Shown here piece after piece: positions 7,698 to 17,285 of a DNA stretch of 64,000 nucleotides. The DNA is from JAHJDS01 sp964569795 (GTDB lineage Bacteria > Desulfobacterota > Desulfarculia > Desulfarculales > JAHJDS01): contig CAZMVB010000020.1 in assembly GCA_964569795.1 (NCBI GenBank), positions 11,984 to 75,983 of the forward strand. The letters run 5' to 3'. The position numbers and the translations under genes were made by a program. The first letter of the stretch is position 1; every line of letters begins with the position of its first letter. The notes below the pieces were generated by a model. That model did no database searches. It worked only from the letters and a program-made list of their open reading frames with translations, and was not told the DNA's origin.

Positions 7698-10600
7698 TCA
7701 AGAGGGATCGGCCTGGTCCAGGATTTCCCTGATCCGGCGGGCCAGGCTCTCCGGTGAGAACGGCTTGGCCAGGAAGTTGACCTCGGCCTCGATCACGCCG
7801 TGGCGGACAATGGCGTCGTCGGTGTACCCGGACATGTACAGGATCCGCATCTCGGGGCGCTTTCGGGCGAGGCGGGTGGCCAGGCTGAGTCCGTTCATCT
7901 GGGGAAGGACCACGTCGGTGAGCAGGAGGTGGATCGGGCCGTCGTGGGACCGGGCCACCTCGAGGGCCTGGTTCGGGTCGGCCGCCTCGAGGACCTGGTA
8001 GCCCCACTGATCGAGCAGTTGGCGGGTCATGCGCCGGACCCGCGCCTCGTCCTCGACGAGCAGGATGGTCTCGCTGCCGCCCTGGGGTGGGGAGGCCTCC
8101 ACGTCCAGGCCCGCCCCGCTTGCGGCGAAGTCCAGGCAGGGGAGATAGACCTTGAAGGTCGTGCCCTGTCTCGGTTCGCTGTAAACGTTGACACAGCCCC
8201 CGGCCTCGGTGACGATGCCATAGACCGTGGACAGTCCCAGGCCGGTGCCCTTGCTCCGGTCCTTGGTGGTGAAGAAGGGCTCGAAGACCTTGCTCCGGAC
8301 CTCCTCGGTCATGCCCACCCCGGTGTCGCTCACGGCCAGCAACACGTATCGGCCGACCTTGACGCCCAGGTGCTCCTGGCAATATTCGTCATCGAGGTGA
8401 ATGTCTTTGACCTCGATGGTCAATTGCCCGCCGTCAGGCATGGCGTCCCGGGCGTTGATTGCCAGGTTCAGGACGACCTGCTCCAGCAGGCCGGGATCTA
8501 TCCGGACCAGGCCCGCGTCGGGACCGCACATGGTCATCAGGTTGATGTCCTCGCCGATGAGGCGCTTGAGCATCTTCTCAAAGCTGGTCACCACCTGGGA
8601 CGGGTCAACCTCCTGGGGTTCGGCGACCTGCTGGCGGCTGAAGATGAGCAATTGACGGGTCAGTCCCGAGGCCCGGGTGCAGGCGTCCCTGATTTCCTGG
8701 AGCATCCCCTGCCAGGCGGCTTCGGGGGCCATTTGCTCGACAATGAGATCGGCGTAACCGGAGATAATCGTCAGCAGGTTGTTGAAGTCGTGGGCCACGC
8801 CGCCGGCCAGACGGCCGACGGCCTCCATCTTCTGGGCCTGCCGGAGCTGGTTCTCGAGGCTCTGGCGCTCGCCCAGGTCCCGGGCCACGGCCAGGACCAT
8901 GGGCCGGCCCTTGAAGTCGAACCGGTGGATCCTGATTTCGACCGGGATGGCAGTTCCGTCCTTGGCCTGGTGTACGGTCTGGTACAGGGCGTGGCCCTGG
9001 TCGAGCACCTCCCGGAATCGGGCCTGGATCTGATCCGGGTCCAGGTCATGATTGATGTCGGCCGGCCCCATCTGGAGCAGCTCTTCCCGGGTGTAGCCCA
9101 GCCGCTGGCAGGCCGTCAGGTTGACCTCGGAGAATTTTCCGGGCCGGCCCTCGTCGCCCACGGGCATGACAAAGATGGCGTCCATGCCGGCGTTGAACAG
9201 GAGGCGATAGCGTTCCTCGCTCTCCCGAATTTCCTCCTGGGCCCGGCGCTGCTCGGTGACGTCGTCGTAAACGGCCACGACCTCGCCCGAGGGCAGCCTG
9301 AAGACCTCGTTCTCCCGCCAGCCGGCGACCCGGCCGTCCTGGTACCAGGACAAGGGATGCTGCTCCGGATGGCCGGTGCGCCAGACCCGCTGGAAGACCT
9401 CGAGCAGTCCGAAGTCCCTGACCCCGGGAAAGACCTCGGTCACCCGGCGGCCGAGGACCCGGTCCCGGGCGATCTTTTCGATCCTTTCCGCGGCCGGGTT
9501 GAAGTCGGTCAAGACGAAATCCCGGCCGTCGTCCACGGCCTGATACACGGCCACGCCGCTGGGCATGGTCTCGAACAACTGGCGGAACCGGGCCTCGCTG
9601 TCCCGGAGGGCGGCGAGGGCCTCGTGGCGGTCGGTCACGTCCGTGCCCGCGCCCATCACCCCGAACATTTCTCCGTCCAGGTTTTTGAGGGGGGCGAACA
9701 CGGTCTCGTAATGGGCCCGGCTCCCGTTGAACCGGAAGACCAGTTCCCGGATCAGGGGCGCCCCCGTGTCCAGGACCTCCTGGCAGGCCTGGGCCGTCAG
9801 CCCGTCCTCGTCGTGCAGGGCCGCGGCCACGGTCATTCGGCCGACGACCTGGTCTTCCTCCAGGGAACAGCACTGGTCCACCAGCCAGGCGGCCTGGGGG
9901 TTGAGGTAGGTCACCACCAGGTCCCGGTCGGCCGTCCAGAAGGCGAAGGGCAGGCCCTCCTTGATGGATTGGCCCTCGCCGATGACCCCGGCCAGCATCC
10001 GGCGCAGGCTCTCGGCCATCCGGCCCAACTCGTCGGCGGATCGGTAGGTGATCCGCGGCTCGAAGTCGCCCCGGGCCAGGGCCTCGGACACCCGGGCGAT
10101 TTCTCTTGCCGGCCGCGAGATGGACCGGGTGATAAGCACGGTCAGGACCAGGCCGGCCAGGAAGGCCACGGCCAGCATCACGATCATGAAGAACAGGACC
10201 TGGCCCCGGATCTGTCTGGCCCGCTGGAAGTATTCGATCGCCTTGTGCCGGGCAGAGGCGCTCAGCACGTCCAAGGCTTTGTTCAGCCGAATAGTCTGGA
10301 CGCGGCACCGGCCTTGTTCGATCCTGGCGGCCTCGGCCCGTCGGCCGGCCTTGACCAGGGCGACGATCCTGGCCCGGATCGGTCTCCAGGAAGCAAACAG
10401 GGTCCCCGCCCGCGCCACGTCGGCCGGGGGGCCCAGGTAGCGCCGGGAGATGATTTGTAGATCTTGCCGGAAAAGCCTTTCGAGGCGTCCAAGTTCCCGG
10501 GTCCGGCGATCAAGGGTGGCCCGATCAGGGGACTGGACGATCTCTCCCATGGTGGAGTGAATGCGGGTGACGGTCGCCTCGGCCCGGAGGATGGCGCTGC

Positions 10601-10751
10601 GCACGGTAAAGGGATGCTCGTAGGCCCGCCGGTGCAATCGGGACAGGGTGCCGATCTCGATGACCGCTACCGTGCCGATCAGGACCATCAGCGCCAGGAG
10701 GAGACCAAAGGCCAGACCCAGCCTGGACCCCAATCTCAGTCCGCGTAGCAA
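7698..10751 (-). CDS. Membrane-bound hybrid sensor histidine kinase with PAS domains and receiver
   Basis: The protein has about 1017 residues, with a TTG start at 10751 preceded by GGAGGTGA about 12 bases away. Order: TM1 (11-31), periplasmic four-helix sensor (32-180), TM2 (184-209), HAMP (to ~262), three PAS domains (~262-630), HisKA with the phospho-accepting His in VAHDFNN (~653), HATPase (NLAINARDAMP near 763, DTGVGM, GTGLGLS), and a C-terminal receiver with LVEDEA, the phospho-Asp in LLTDVVLPQMNG (~945) and Lys in FLAKPF. It autophosphorylates on a periplasmic or redox signal and passes phosphate to its own receiver. There is no output regulator beside it, so its target lies elsewhere. 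Confidence 0.93.
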   Translation of the reverse strand: MLRGLRLGSRLGLAFGLLLALMVLIGTVAVIEIGTLSRLHRRAYEHPFTVRSAILRAEATVTRIHSTMGEIVQSPDRATLDRRTRELGRLERLFRQDLQIISRRYLGPPADVARAGTLFASWRPIRARIVALVKAGRRAEAARIEQGRCRVQTIRLNKALDVLSASARHKAIEYFQRARQIRGQVLFFMIVMLAVAFLAGLVLTVLITRSISRPAREIARVSEALARGDFEPRITYRSADELGRMAESLRRMLAGVIGEGQSIKEGLPFAFWTADRDLVVTYLNPQAAWLVDQCCSLEEDQVVGRMTVAAALHDEDGLTAQACQEVLDTGAPLIRELVFRFNGSRAHYETVFAPLKNLDGEMFGVMGAGTDVTDRHEALAALRDSEARFRQLFETMPSGVAVYQAVDDGRDFVLTDFNPAAERIEKIARDRVLGRRVTEVFPGVRDFGLLEVFQRVWRTGHPEQHPLSWYQDGRVAGWRENEVFRLPSGEVVAVYDDVTEQRRAQEEIRESEERYRLLFNAGMDAIFVMPVGDEGRPGKFSEVNLTACQRLGYTREELLQMGPADINHDLDPDQIQARFREVLDQGHALYQTVHQAKDGTAIPVEIRIHRFDFKGRPMVLAVARDLGERQSLENQLRQAQKMEAVGRLAGGVAHDFNNLLTIISGYADLIVEQMAPEAAWQGMLQEIRDACTRASGLTRQLLIFSRQQVAEPQEVDPSQVVTSFEKMLKRLIGEDINLMTMCGPDAGLVRIDPGLLEQVVLNLAINARDAMPDGGQLTIEVKDIHLDDEYCQEHLGVKVGRYVLLAVSDTGVGMTEEVRSKVFEPFFTTKDRSKGTGLGLSTVYGIVTEAGGCVNVYSEPRQGTTFKVYLPCLDFAASGAGLDVEASPPQGGSETILLVEDEARVRRMTRQLLDQWGYQVLEAADPNQALEVARSHDGPIHLLLTDVVLPQMNGLSLATRLARKRPEMRILYMSGYTDDAIVRHGVIEAEVNFLAKPFSPESLARRIREILDQADPS

Positions 10752-10894
10752 ACTTTTAGCTCACCTCCTCCTCCACAGGCCGCCCTACGGCAAAATACGC
10801 CACTGGCCGTCGCCGCATCCAGGGAATTACCATGCCGACACCCCACCCCGACGAAGGCCGTGAACAGGCAACCAACTATCTTGACTGGGTTTTT

Positions 10895-10923
10895 ATTATA
10901 CTCAAAAACCATCGGGCAACCAA
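10895..10923 (-). promoter_or_regulatory. Sigma-70-type promoter of the hybrid kinase
   Basis: On the minus strand TTGGTT (10923-10918) and a perfect TATAAT (10900-10895) are separated by 17 bp. Transcription would begin near 10888 and give a leader of about 135 nt to the kinase start. Confidence 0.6.
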
Positions 10924-11067
10924 GTCAAAAATTTTCACCTCATGGGTATTTTGCCTACAAAGTTATTTATAGTAGGCCATTACTTGATTCATGGCCGTAT
11001 TTTTATTGATCCGAGGACAACTGTCTCGGGGTTGACGCCCTCGATCATGGGGCATAGCGTAATTCCC

Positions 11068-11096
11068 TTGACCCCTGGTTTGTTTTGTGATATTTA
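11068..11096 (+). promoter_or_regulatory. Candidate sigma-70 promoter of fhs
   Basis: TTGACC (11068-11073) and TATTTA (11091-11096) with a 17-bp spacer lie upstream of fhs; transcription would start near 11103. The -35 box is good, the -10 box moderate. Confidence 0.5.
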
Positions 11097-11245
11097 CCGC
11101 AAACTGCGGCTGGCCATTGATCTGAATCCGGGCCGCCGTCACCTCGTGAAGGATCGTTTCGTCCTTCCGGTCAGTTATCAAAAATGTCCGGCCCTGATGA
11201 GGGAGGGCCACGCCAAAGAGTTTTATTTCGAGGAGGTCAAAAACA

Positions 11246-13012
11246 ATGCCCCTGGATCCAACCAAGCACCAAGACTGGGAAATCGCCGAGGCGGCGGAGG
11301 CGACCATGAAGCCGATCAAGCAGATCGGCGACGAATGCGGCCTGACCGAGGAGGAACTGCTGCTCCACGGCCACTACGTGGCCAAGGTGGACTTCAAGAA
11401 GGTCCTCGACCGCCTGGCCAAAAAGCCTGACGGCAAGTACATCAACGTCACGGCCATTACCCCGACCCCCCTGGGCGAGGGCAAATCCACCTCCTCCATG
11501 GGCCTGGTCGAGGGCATGGGCAAGCGGGGCCTGAACGTGGGCGCGGCCATCCGCCAGCCCTCGGGCGGCCCGACCATGAACATCAAGGGCTCGGCCGCGG
11601 GCGGCGGTCTGGCCCAGTGCATCCCGCTGACCCCCTTCTCCCTGGGCCTGACCGGCGACATCAACGCCATCATGAACTCGCACAACCTGGCCATGGTCGC
11701 CCTGACCTCGCGGATGCAGCACGAGCGCAACTACAACGACGAGCAGCTCAAGCGCTTAAGCGGCATGGACCGGCTGAACATCGATCCCACCCGGGTCGAG
11801 TTCGGCTGGATCATCGACTTCTGCGCCCAGTCCCTCCGGAACATCGTCATCGGCCTGGGCGGCCGGATGGACGGCTTCACCATGCAGTCCAAGTTCGGCA
11901 TCGCCGTGTCCAGCGAGATCATGGCCATCCTGGCCGTGTCCACGGACCTGGCGGACATGCGGAAGCGGATGGGCAAGATCGTCCTGGCCTTTGACCGGTC
12001 CGGCAAGCCGGTGACCACGGCCGACCTCGAGGTGGACGGCGCCATGACCGCCTGGATGGTCGAGGCCCTCAACCCCAACCTGATGCAGTCCCTGGAGGGC
12101 CAGCCGGTGTTCGTCCACGCCGGTCCCTTTGCCAACATCGCCATCGGCCAGAGCTCGATCATCGCCGACCGGGTCGGCCTGAAGCTGTTCGACTATCACA
12201 TCACCGAGAGCGGCTTCGGCGCGGACATCGGCTTCGAGAAATTCTGGAACCTGAAGTGCCGCTTCTCGGGCCTCAAGCCCAACGCGGCCGTGGTCGTGGC
12301 CACCATCCGGGCCCTCAAGTGCCACGGCGGGGCGCCGATCCCGGTGCCGGGCAAGCCCATGCCCGAGGAGTACAAGGGCGAGAACGTGGGCTGGGTCGAG
12401 AAGGGCTGCGAGAACCTGGTCCATCACATCCGGACGGTCAAGAAGGCGGGCATCAACCCGGTGGTCTGCATCAACGCCTTCTACACCGACACCGACAACG
12501 AGATCAAGGCGGTCCGGCGTCTGTCCGAGGCGGCCGGGGCCCGGGTGGCCCTGTCCCGGCACTGGGAGAAGGGCGGCGACGGGGCCCTCGAGTTCGCCGA
12601 CGCGGTCAAGGACGCCTGCGACGAGCCCAATGAGTTCAAGCTCCTTTACGGGCTCGAGGTGCCGCTGCGCCAGCGGATCGAGATGATCGCCAAGGAGGTG
12701 TACGGGGCCGACGGCGTGGACTACTCGGCCGAGGCCAACCAGAGGGCCGAGCGCATGGAAAAGGACCCCGAGCTGTCCAAGCTGGGCACCTGCATGGTCA
12801 AGACCCACCTGTCGCTGACCGACAACCCGTCCCTCAAGGGCGTGCCCAAGGGCTGGCGGCTGTTCGTCCGCGACATCCTGACCTACGGCGGGGCCGGCTT
12901 CGTGGTCCCGGTGGCCGGGGCCATCTCGCTGATGCCCGGCACCAGCTCCAACCCGGCCTATCGCCGCGTCGATGTGGACGTGGAGACGGGCAAGGTCAAG
13001 GGCCTGTTCTAG
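11246..13012 (+). CDS. fhs: Formate--tetrahydrofolate ligase
   Basis: The enzyme has 588 residues and makes 10-formyl-THF from formate, THF and ATP, the second step of the methyl branch of the Wood-Ljungdahl pathway. It has the nucleotide loop TPLGEGKST (about residues 72-80), then AIRQPSGGPTMNIKG, GLTGDINAI and GAPIPVPGKPM, all typical. It is slightly longer than the usual ~557 residues. GAGGAGGT is eight bases before the ATG. A terminator follows, so it is a single-gene unit, but the next operon holds the later methylene-THF reductase step, so the pathway is grouped here. Formate could be fixed or, in reverse, released during oxidation of acetyl units. Confidence 0.97.
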   Translation: MPLDPTKHQDWEIAEAAEATMKPIKQIGDECGLTEEELLLHGHYVAKVDFKKVLDRLAKKPDGKYINVTAITPTPLGEGKSTSSMGLVEGMGKRGLNVGAAIRQPSGGPTMNIKGSAAGGGLAQCIPLTPFSLGLTGDINAIMNSHNLAMVALTSRMQHERNYNDEQLKRLSGMDRLNIDPTRVEFGWIIDFCAQSLRNIVIGLGGRMDGFTMQSKFGIAVSSEIMAILAVSTDLADMRKRMGKIVLAFDRSGKPVTTADLEVDGAMTAWMVEALNPNLMQSLEGQPVFVHAGPFANIAIGQSSIIADRVGLKLFDYHITESGFGADIGFEKFWNLKCRFSGLKPNAAVVVATIRALKCHGGAPIPVPGKPMPEEYKGENVGWVEKGCENLVHHIRTVKKAGINPVVCINAFYTDTDNEIKAVRRLSEAAGARVALSRHWEKGGDGALEFADAVKDACDEPNEFKLLYGLEVPLRQRIEMIAKEVYGADGVDYSAEANQRAERMEKDPELSKLGTCMVKTHLSLTDNPSLKGVPKGWRLFVRDILTYGGAGFVVPVAGAISLMPGTSSNPAYRRVDVDVETGKVKGLF

Positions 13013-13032
13013 CCGAGTCGAGGACGTGATCG

Positions 13033-13078
13033 GCCGGCGTTCCGGACGGTGGGTTCCGTACGGAACGCCGGCTTTTTT
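13033..13078 (+). terminator. Rho-independent terminator after fhs
   Basis: GCCGGCGTTCCG (13033-13044) pairs perfectly with CGGAACGCCGGC (13061-13072) and is followed by six T residues. Confidence 0.9.
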
Positions 13079-13196
13079 GGTCACCCCGGCGGCCCCCGAA
13101 AAGCTTGCCTTCACCGGGGCGCGGTGTTAAGCTGTCCGACCATGAAAATGACGCCTGGTCATGACTTGGCCGCGGGGCCCAGGTTCTTGGAGCGAC

Positions 13197-16076
13197 ATGC
13201 CGGATAGTTCCCCCACAGGCGCGGTGCTCATCGTCGGCGGCGGCGCGGCCGGCGTCGCGGCGGCGCTCGGCCTGGCCGCCGCCGGGCTGGGGGTCTATCT
13301 GGTCGAACGCGCCGCCGAGATCGGGGGCGTGGCCGGCCGGCTCGAGCGGACCTTTCCCACCCCCAAGTGCCAGTTGACCGTCACCTGCCAGGGCGCCCCC
13401 CGCGGCGGCGGCTGGCAAGCCGAGCGGACGGCCCTGGAGACCGGGTTCAGCTCGACCCATCTGTCGGCCTGCCTCTACTGCTGCACCACGCCCCGTCTGG
13501 TGGATTGCCTGGCCCATCCGGGCATCGAGGTCATGACCGCAACAGAGGTGCGTGAGATCCAAGGCTCTGCCGGAGCCTTCACGGTCAAATTGGACCAGGG
13601 CGATCGCTTGTTAGAAATTTCCGTGGGCGCGATCATCGTCGCCCCCGGCTTCTCGGTCTTCGATCCCGGCTGCGCCCCGGAGATCTACGGCTACGGCCGC
13701 CTGCCGAACGTGATCACCAGCCTGGAGCACGAGGATCGGTCACGGTTGTTCGGCCTGGACCTGGGCGTGGTCCGGCGCCCCAGCGACGATCGTCCGGCCG
13801 AGAAGATCGCCTGGCTCCAGTGCGTGGGCAGCCGGGACATCAACGCCTGCGACAACCCCTACTGTTCGAGCGTCTGCTGCATGTACGCCGTCAAGGAGGC
13901 GACCACGGTCAAGCAGCGGGCCGCGGGCCGCGGCGACGAGGTTGACTGCGCCGTGTTCTACATGGACCAGCGGGCCCAGGGAAAAGGGGCCGAGCGGTCC
14001 TTTCAGTGGGCCCGGGACGAGATGGGCGTCAGATTCATCCACGCCCGGGTCCCCGGTCTGGAGGCGGCCGAGGACGACCGGATAAAAATCGCCTGGGCCG
14101 ACGACGACGGCCGAATCATGGACGAAAAATTTGACCTGGTGGTCCTGAGCGTCGGGCTTCATCCCGATCCGGGCACGGCCGACCTGGCCGCAAAGCTGGG
14201 CGTGGACGTGGACGCCCAGGGCTTCATCGTTACTGATTCCCTTGGTGGGCCAGCTACCACCCGGGAGGGAATATACGCCTGCGGCGCGGCCGTGGAGCCC
14301 AAGGACATCTCGGGCGCGGTGAGCGAGGCCCTGGCCGCGGCCGGCGCGGCGACCCTGGATCTGAACCAGGCCCGGGACCGGACCGCGCCGCCGCCCCCGG
14401 ACAGGGGCGATGATGAATCCAAGATCGCCGTGTTGGTCGAGACCAACGGCGAGGTCCTGGATCACGACGCCCTGGCCGAATATGCGGCCACCCTGCCCGG
14501 GGTGGTCGTTGCCGAGACGATCGAGGCGGGCGGCGGAACGCTTGCCGACCGGCTGGCCGAACTCGTCCGGGACCAAGGCGTCAACCGGGTGGTGGTCGCC
14601 GGCGGCCCGCCGCGAACGGCGGTCCGGTATCTCAAGCGGGCGGCGGCCGCGGCCGGGATCGATCCCCAGGCCGTCCGGGTCGCGCCCATCGTCAATCAGG
14701 CGGCCCGGGTCTTCACCAAAAAACCGGAGCGGGCCATGGCCCGAGCCCGGGACCTGATCCGGTCGGCCGTGGCCCGGCTGGCCCGGCTCGAATCGACCCC
14801 GCCGATCACGGTGGCGGTCGATCCCCGGGCCCTGGTCATCGGCGGCGGCCCGGCCGGGATGACCGCCGCCCTGGACCTGGCAGCGGCCGGGCACTTCGTG
14901 ACCCTGATCGAAAAAAGCGATTGCCTGGGCGGCACGGCCCTGGGGGTGAACCAGACCTGGCGCGGCCAGCCGGTCGGCCCGATCATGGACGACCTGATCA
15001 ACCGGGTCGAGGCCGCCGAGAACGTCGATGTCCTGAAAAACGCCTCGGTCAAGCGGGCCGTGGGCTATGCCGGACATTTTTTGACCACGGTCCAGGTCCA
15101 GGGGATGGAGCGGGACATCGAGCACGGCGCGGTGATCGTGGCCACGGGCGGCCGCGAGTTTCAGCCGACCGAATACGGCTACGGCCAGAGCGACCGGGTC
15201 ATGACCGCCCTCGAGTTCGACGCCATGCTCCGGGAGAATTCCGGGCGGGTCAAGAATTTCGGGCAGGTGGTCTTCATCCAGTGCGTCGGGTCCCGCGAGC
15301 CGGAGCGGCCCTACTGCTCCCGGATATGCTGCACCCACTCGGTGGGCACCGCGATCGAGCTGAAACGGCTCAATCCCGGCCTGGAGGTCTATGTCCTGTA
15401 CCGGGACGTGACCACCTGGGGTTTTCGGGAAAAACTGTATCAGGCGGCCCGGGAGGCGGGGGTCGTCTTTGTCCGCTTCGATTTTCGGGAAAAACCCGAG
15501 GTCACGGCCGGGGAGGCCGGGATCGAAGTCCGGGTCCTGGACCGGGTGGCCGGAAAAAGATTACAATTGAGGCCGGACGCCCTGGTCCTGGCCGCGGCGG
15601 TCTTGCCCAACGCCGCGCCCGAGCTCTGCCAGGCCTTTAACCTGGGCCTGGGTCCGGACGGCTTTTTCCAGGAGGCCCATCCCAAGTGGGAGCCGGTGGA
15701 CCTGGCCGTGCCCGGGGTGTTCGCCGCCGGCCTGGCCCTGTACCCCCAGGGCCTGGACGAGACCCTGGCCCAGGCCCGGGCCGCGGCCGGTCGGGCCCTG
15801 GCCGCTCTGGGTCGGCCCCGGGTCCTGGTCGAGGGGCCGGTCGCCCGGGTGGACGAGACCCAGTGCGCCCTGTGCTGCACCTGTGTCCGGGTCTGTCCCT
15901 TTGGCATCCCGTTCATCGGGGATCAGGGGGCGGCCGTGATCGACCCCGTCCGGTGTTACGGCTGCGGCATCTGCGTTGCCGAGTGCCCGGGCAAGGCCAT
16001 CGGGTTGCGCTACTGCGAGGACGGTCAGATAATCGCCGAGACCGACGCCCTGGAACTCGGCGCCATGGAGGGATAA
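13197..16076 (+). CDS. hdrA: Double-length HdrA-like FAD / iron-sulfur protein of the MetVF complex
   Basis: The protein has 959 residues. ATG 13197 is preferred over 13161 because GGAG lies five bases before it and the FAD loop IVGGGAAGVAAALGL follows at once. There are two HdrA-like halves. The first has FPTPKCQLTVTC, ACLYCCTTPRL and PYCSSVCCMYA; the second has FAD loop VIGGGPAGMTAAL (~residue 544) and RPYCSRICCTHS. The C-terminus (~888-945) holds two [4Fe-4S] clusters (CALCCTCVRVCP, CYGCGICVAECP). The stretch at ~400-530 resembles the HdrA insertion domain but its cysteines are replaced (VLVETNGEV, AGGPPRTA). HdrA proteins bifurcate electrons at flavin. Followed directly by mvhD, metV and metF, it probably feeds or accepts electrons for methylene-THF reduction. 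Confidence 0.88.
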   Translation: MPDSSPTGAVLIVGGGAAGVAAALGLAAAGLGVYLVERAAEIGGVAGRLERTFPTPKCQLTVTCQGAPRGGGWQAERTALETGFSSTHLSACLYCCTTPRLVDCLAHPGIEVMTATEVREIQGSAGAFTVKLDQGDRLLEISVGAIIVAPGFSVFDPGCAPEIYGYGRLPNVITSLEHEDRSRLFGLDLGVVRRPSDDRPAEKIAWLQCVGSRDINACDNPYCSSVCCMYAVKEATTVKQRAAGRGDEVDCAVFYMDQRAQGKGAERSFQWARDEMGVRFIHARVPGLEAAEDDRIKIAWADDDGRIMDEKFDLVVLSVGLHPDPGTADLAAKLGVDVDAQGFIVTDSLGGPATTREGIYACGAAVEPKDISGAVSEALAAAGAATLDLNQARDRTAPPPPDRGDDESKIAVLVETNGEVLDHDALAEYAATLPGVVVAETIEAGGGTLADRLAELVRDQGVNRVVVAGGPPRTAVRYLKRAAAAAGIDPQAVRVAPIVNQAARVFTKKPERAMARARDLIRSAVARLARLESTPPITVAVDPRALVIGGGPAGMTAALDLAAAGHFVTLIEKSDCLGGTALGVNQTWRGQPVGPIMDDLINRVEAAENVDVLKNASVKRAVGYAGHFLTTVQVQGMERDIEHGAVIVATGGREFQPTEYGYGQSDRVMTALEFDAMLRENSGRVKNFGQVVFIQCVGSREPERPYCSRICCTHSVGTAIELKRLNPGLEVYVLYRDVTTWGFREKLYQAAREAGVVFVRFDFREKPEVTAGEAGIEVRVLDRVAGKRLQLRPDALVLAAAVLPNAAPELCQAFNLGLGPDGFFQEAHPKWEPVDLAVPGVFAAGLALYPQGLDETLAQARAAAGRALAALGRPRVLVEGPVARVDETQCALCCTCVRVCPFGIPFIGDQGAAVIDPVRCYGCGICVAECPGKAIGLRYCEDGQIIAETDALELGAMEG

Positions 16077-16525
16077 TGAGCGGCGATTTCGAACCGCGGA
16101 TCGTCTGTTTCGCCTGCCGGTTCTGCGGCTGGCGGTCGGTGGACGTGGCCGGACAGACCGGCCAGGAGTACCCGGACAGCGTCCACGTCATCGAGGTGCC
16201 CTGCTCGGGCCGGGTGGACTGGATCTACATGCTGCGGGCCTTCGAGACCGGGGCCGACGGGGTGATGATCGCCGCCTGCATCGACGGCAACTGTCACTAC
16301 GTCACCGGCAACCAGCAGGCCAGCAAGCGGGTCGAGGCCGTTCGCGCCCACCTGGGCGAGCTGGGCCTGAACCCGGACCGGCTGGCCATGTTCCGGTTCT
16401 GCCTGGGCGAGGAGCCGGGTTTCGCCCAGGTGGCGGCCGAGATGGACGCCCGGATCAGGGAGTTGGGGCCGACGCCCTTGCGGGACGGTTCAGGGGCCGA
16501 GTGGGCCCCGGAGGCGGCGGCCTGA
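16076..16525 (+). CDS. mvhD: MvhD-type hydrogenase iron-sulfur subunit
   Basis: The product has 149 residues from ATG 16076, overlapping the hdrA stop by one base (TAATG). It begins with IVCFACRFCGWRSVD, then EVPCSGRVDW, AFETGADGVMIAAC, DGNCHYVTGN and FRFCLGE, the MvhD pattern in which cysteines bind a [2Fe-2S] cluster. MvhD links HdrA to an electron donor such as a hydrogenase or formate dehydrogenase. Here no such donor is adjacent, so it probably passes electrons between HdrA and MetV/MetF or a distant dehydrogenase. Translational coupling to hdrA supports a stable complex. Confidence 0.9.
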   Translation: MSGDFEPRIVCFACRFCGWRSVDVAGQTGQEYPDSVHVIEVPCSGRVDWIYMLRAFETGADGVMIAACIDGNCHYVTGNQQASKRVEAVRAHLGELGLNPDRLAMFRFCLGEEPGFAQVAAEMDARIRELGPTPLRDGSGAEWAPEAAA

Positions 16526-16616
16526 ACCGGGCCGGGAAGGCCCCGGTCAAAGAGATAACCGCCAGCGACCGCCGCGGCTCGCTGGATCACTGTTGGGGAT
16601 TGAAAAGAGGTTTGCC

Positions 16617-17285
16617 ATGATTGTTGGGGATCGAAAACCCTTGGCCGAGATCCAGAGCATGATCGAGGGGCTGTCCAAGGTCCTGGTTGTCGGCTGCCGG
16701 GGATGCGTCACGGTCTGTAACGTGGGCGGGACCAAGGAGGCCGGGATCCTGGCCTCGACGTTGCGCATCGCCGCCCGGCGCGACGGACGCGACGTTCAGG
16801 TGGACGAATTCACGCTCGAACGGCAGTGCGATCCGGAGTACATCGAGGAGATCGCCGATGTCATCAAGGACTACGACGGCGCCGTCTCCATCGCCTGCGG
16901 GGTCGGCCCCCAGTTCCTGGCCGAGCGCTACCCCGAGAAGCCCATCTTTCCGGGGATCAACACCACCTTCATCGGCGGGTCCCTGGAGCACGGCGTCTGG
17001 GCCGAACGCTGCCAGGCCTGCGGCAACTGCCTGCTGAACGTCACCGGCGGGCTGTGTCCGGTGGCCCGCTGCTCCAAGTCGCTGATGAACGGGCCCTGCG
17101 GCGGTTCGGCCGGGGGCAAGTGCGAGATCAGCCCGGACGTGGACTGCATCTGGGATATGATCGTCCGCAAGTTCATGGACCAGGGCAAGGTGGATCAGCT
17201 CGAACGGCTGATGCCCCTCAAGAACTGGTCCACGGCCCGGGACGGCGGGCCCCGCCGCCGGATAAAGGAGGACCTGCGAAAATGA
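16617..17285 (+). CDS. metV: MetV, iron-sulfur/zinc-binding partner of methylene-THF reductase
   Basis: The product has 222 residues. ATG 16617 follows AAGAGG; an in-frame TTG at 16593 is less likely. The N-terminal part has VVGCRGCVTVCNVGG and ACGVGPQFLAE. The C-terminal part is cysteine-rich (CQACGNCLL, GLCPVARCSKSLMNGPCGG, KCEI, DCIW), as in the methylene-tetrahydrofolate reductase C-terminal domain family (PF12225). In acetogens such as Moorella, MetV forms a complex with MetF and carries clusters that deliver electrons to the MetF flavin. The gene overlaps metF by four bases (ATGA), so subunits are made together. Confidence 0.92.
   Translation: MIVGDRKPLAEIQSMIEGLSKVLVVGCRGCVTVCNVGGTKEAGILASTLRIAARRDGRDVQVDEFTLERQCDPEYIEEIADVIKDYDGAVSIACGVGPQFLAERYPEKPIFPGINTTFIGGSLEHGVWAERCQACGNCLLNVTGGLCPVARCSKSLMNGPCGGSAGGKCEISPDVDCIWDMIVRKFMDQGKVDQLERLMPLKNWSTARDGGPRRRIKEDLRK

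Larger units (their letters stand above)
10752..11245. other. Long divergent intergenic region between the hybrid kinase and fhs
   Basis: This 494-bp region is AT-richer than its neighbours, especially 10880-11000. It holds a promoter for each flanking gene. Frames of up to about 160 codons exist here, but they lack ribosome sites, cross into fhs in another frame and look like nothing coding. The about 145-nt leader between the fhs promoter and its start was checked for a tetrahydrofolate or other known riboswitch and none was recognised. Confidence 0.5.

Noticed and set aside
7800..10460. 886-codon plus-strand frame antisense to the hybrid kinase
   Set aside because: Long antisense frames are expected in GC-rich genes. 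The translation is low-complexity (Gly, His, Asp, Val, Leu, Pro) without domains.
11103..11245. Tetrahydrofolate riboswitch in the fhs leader
   Set aside because: The leader is long enough, but none of the conserved segments of known THF aptamers could be recognised.
10942..11430. Open frame of about 160 codons upstream of and into fhs
   Set aside because: It lacks a ribosome site, spans the promoter region and overlaps fhs in another frame; composition is that of non-coding DNA.
13155..13170. Sigma-54-like TGGTCA-N4-TTGGC before hdrA
   Set aside because: The GG and GC are ten bases apart, but other consensus positions are poor, so it was not listed as a feature.
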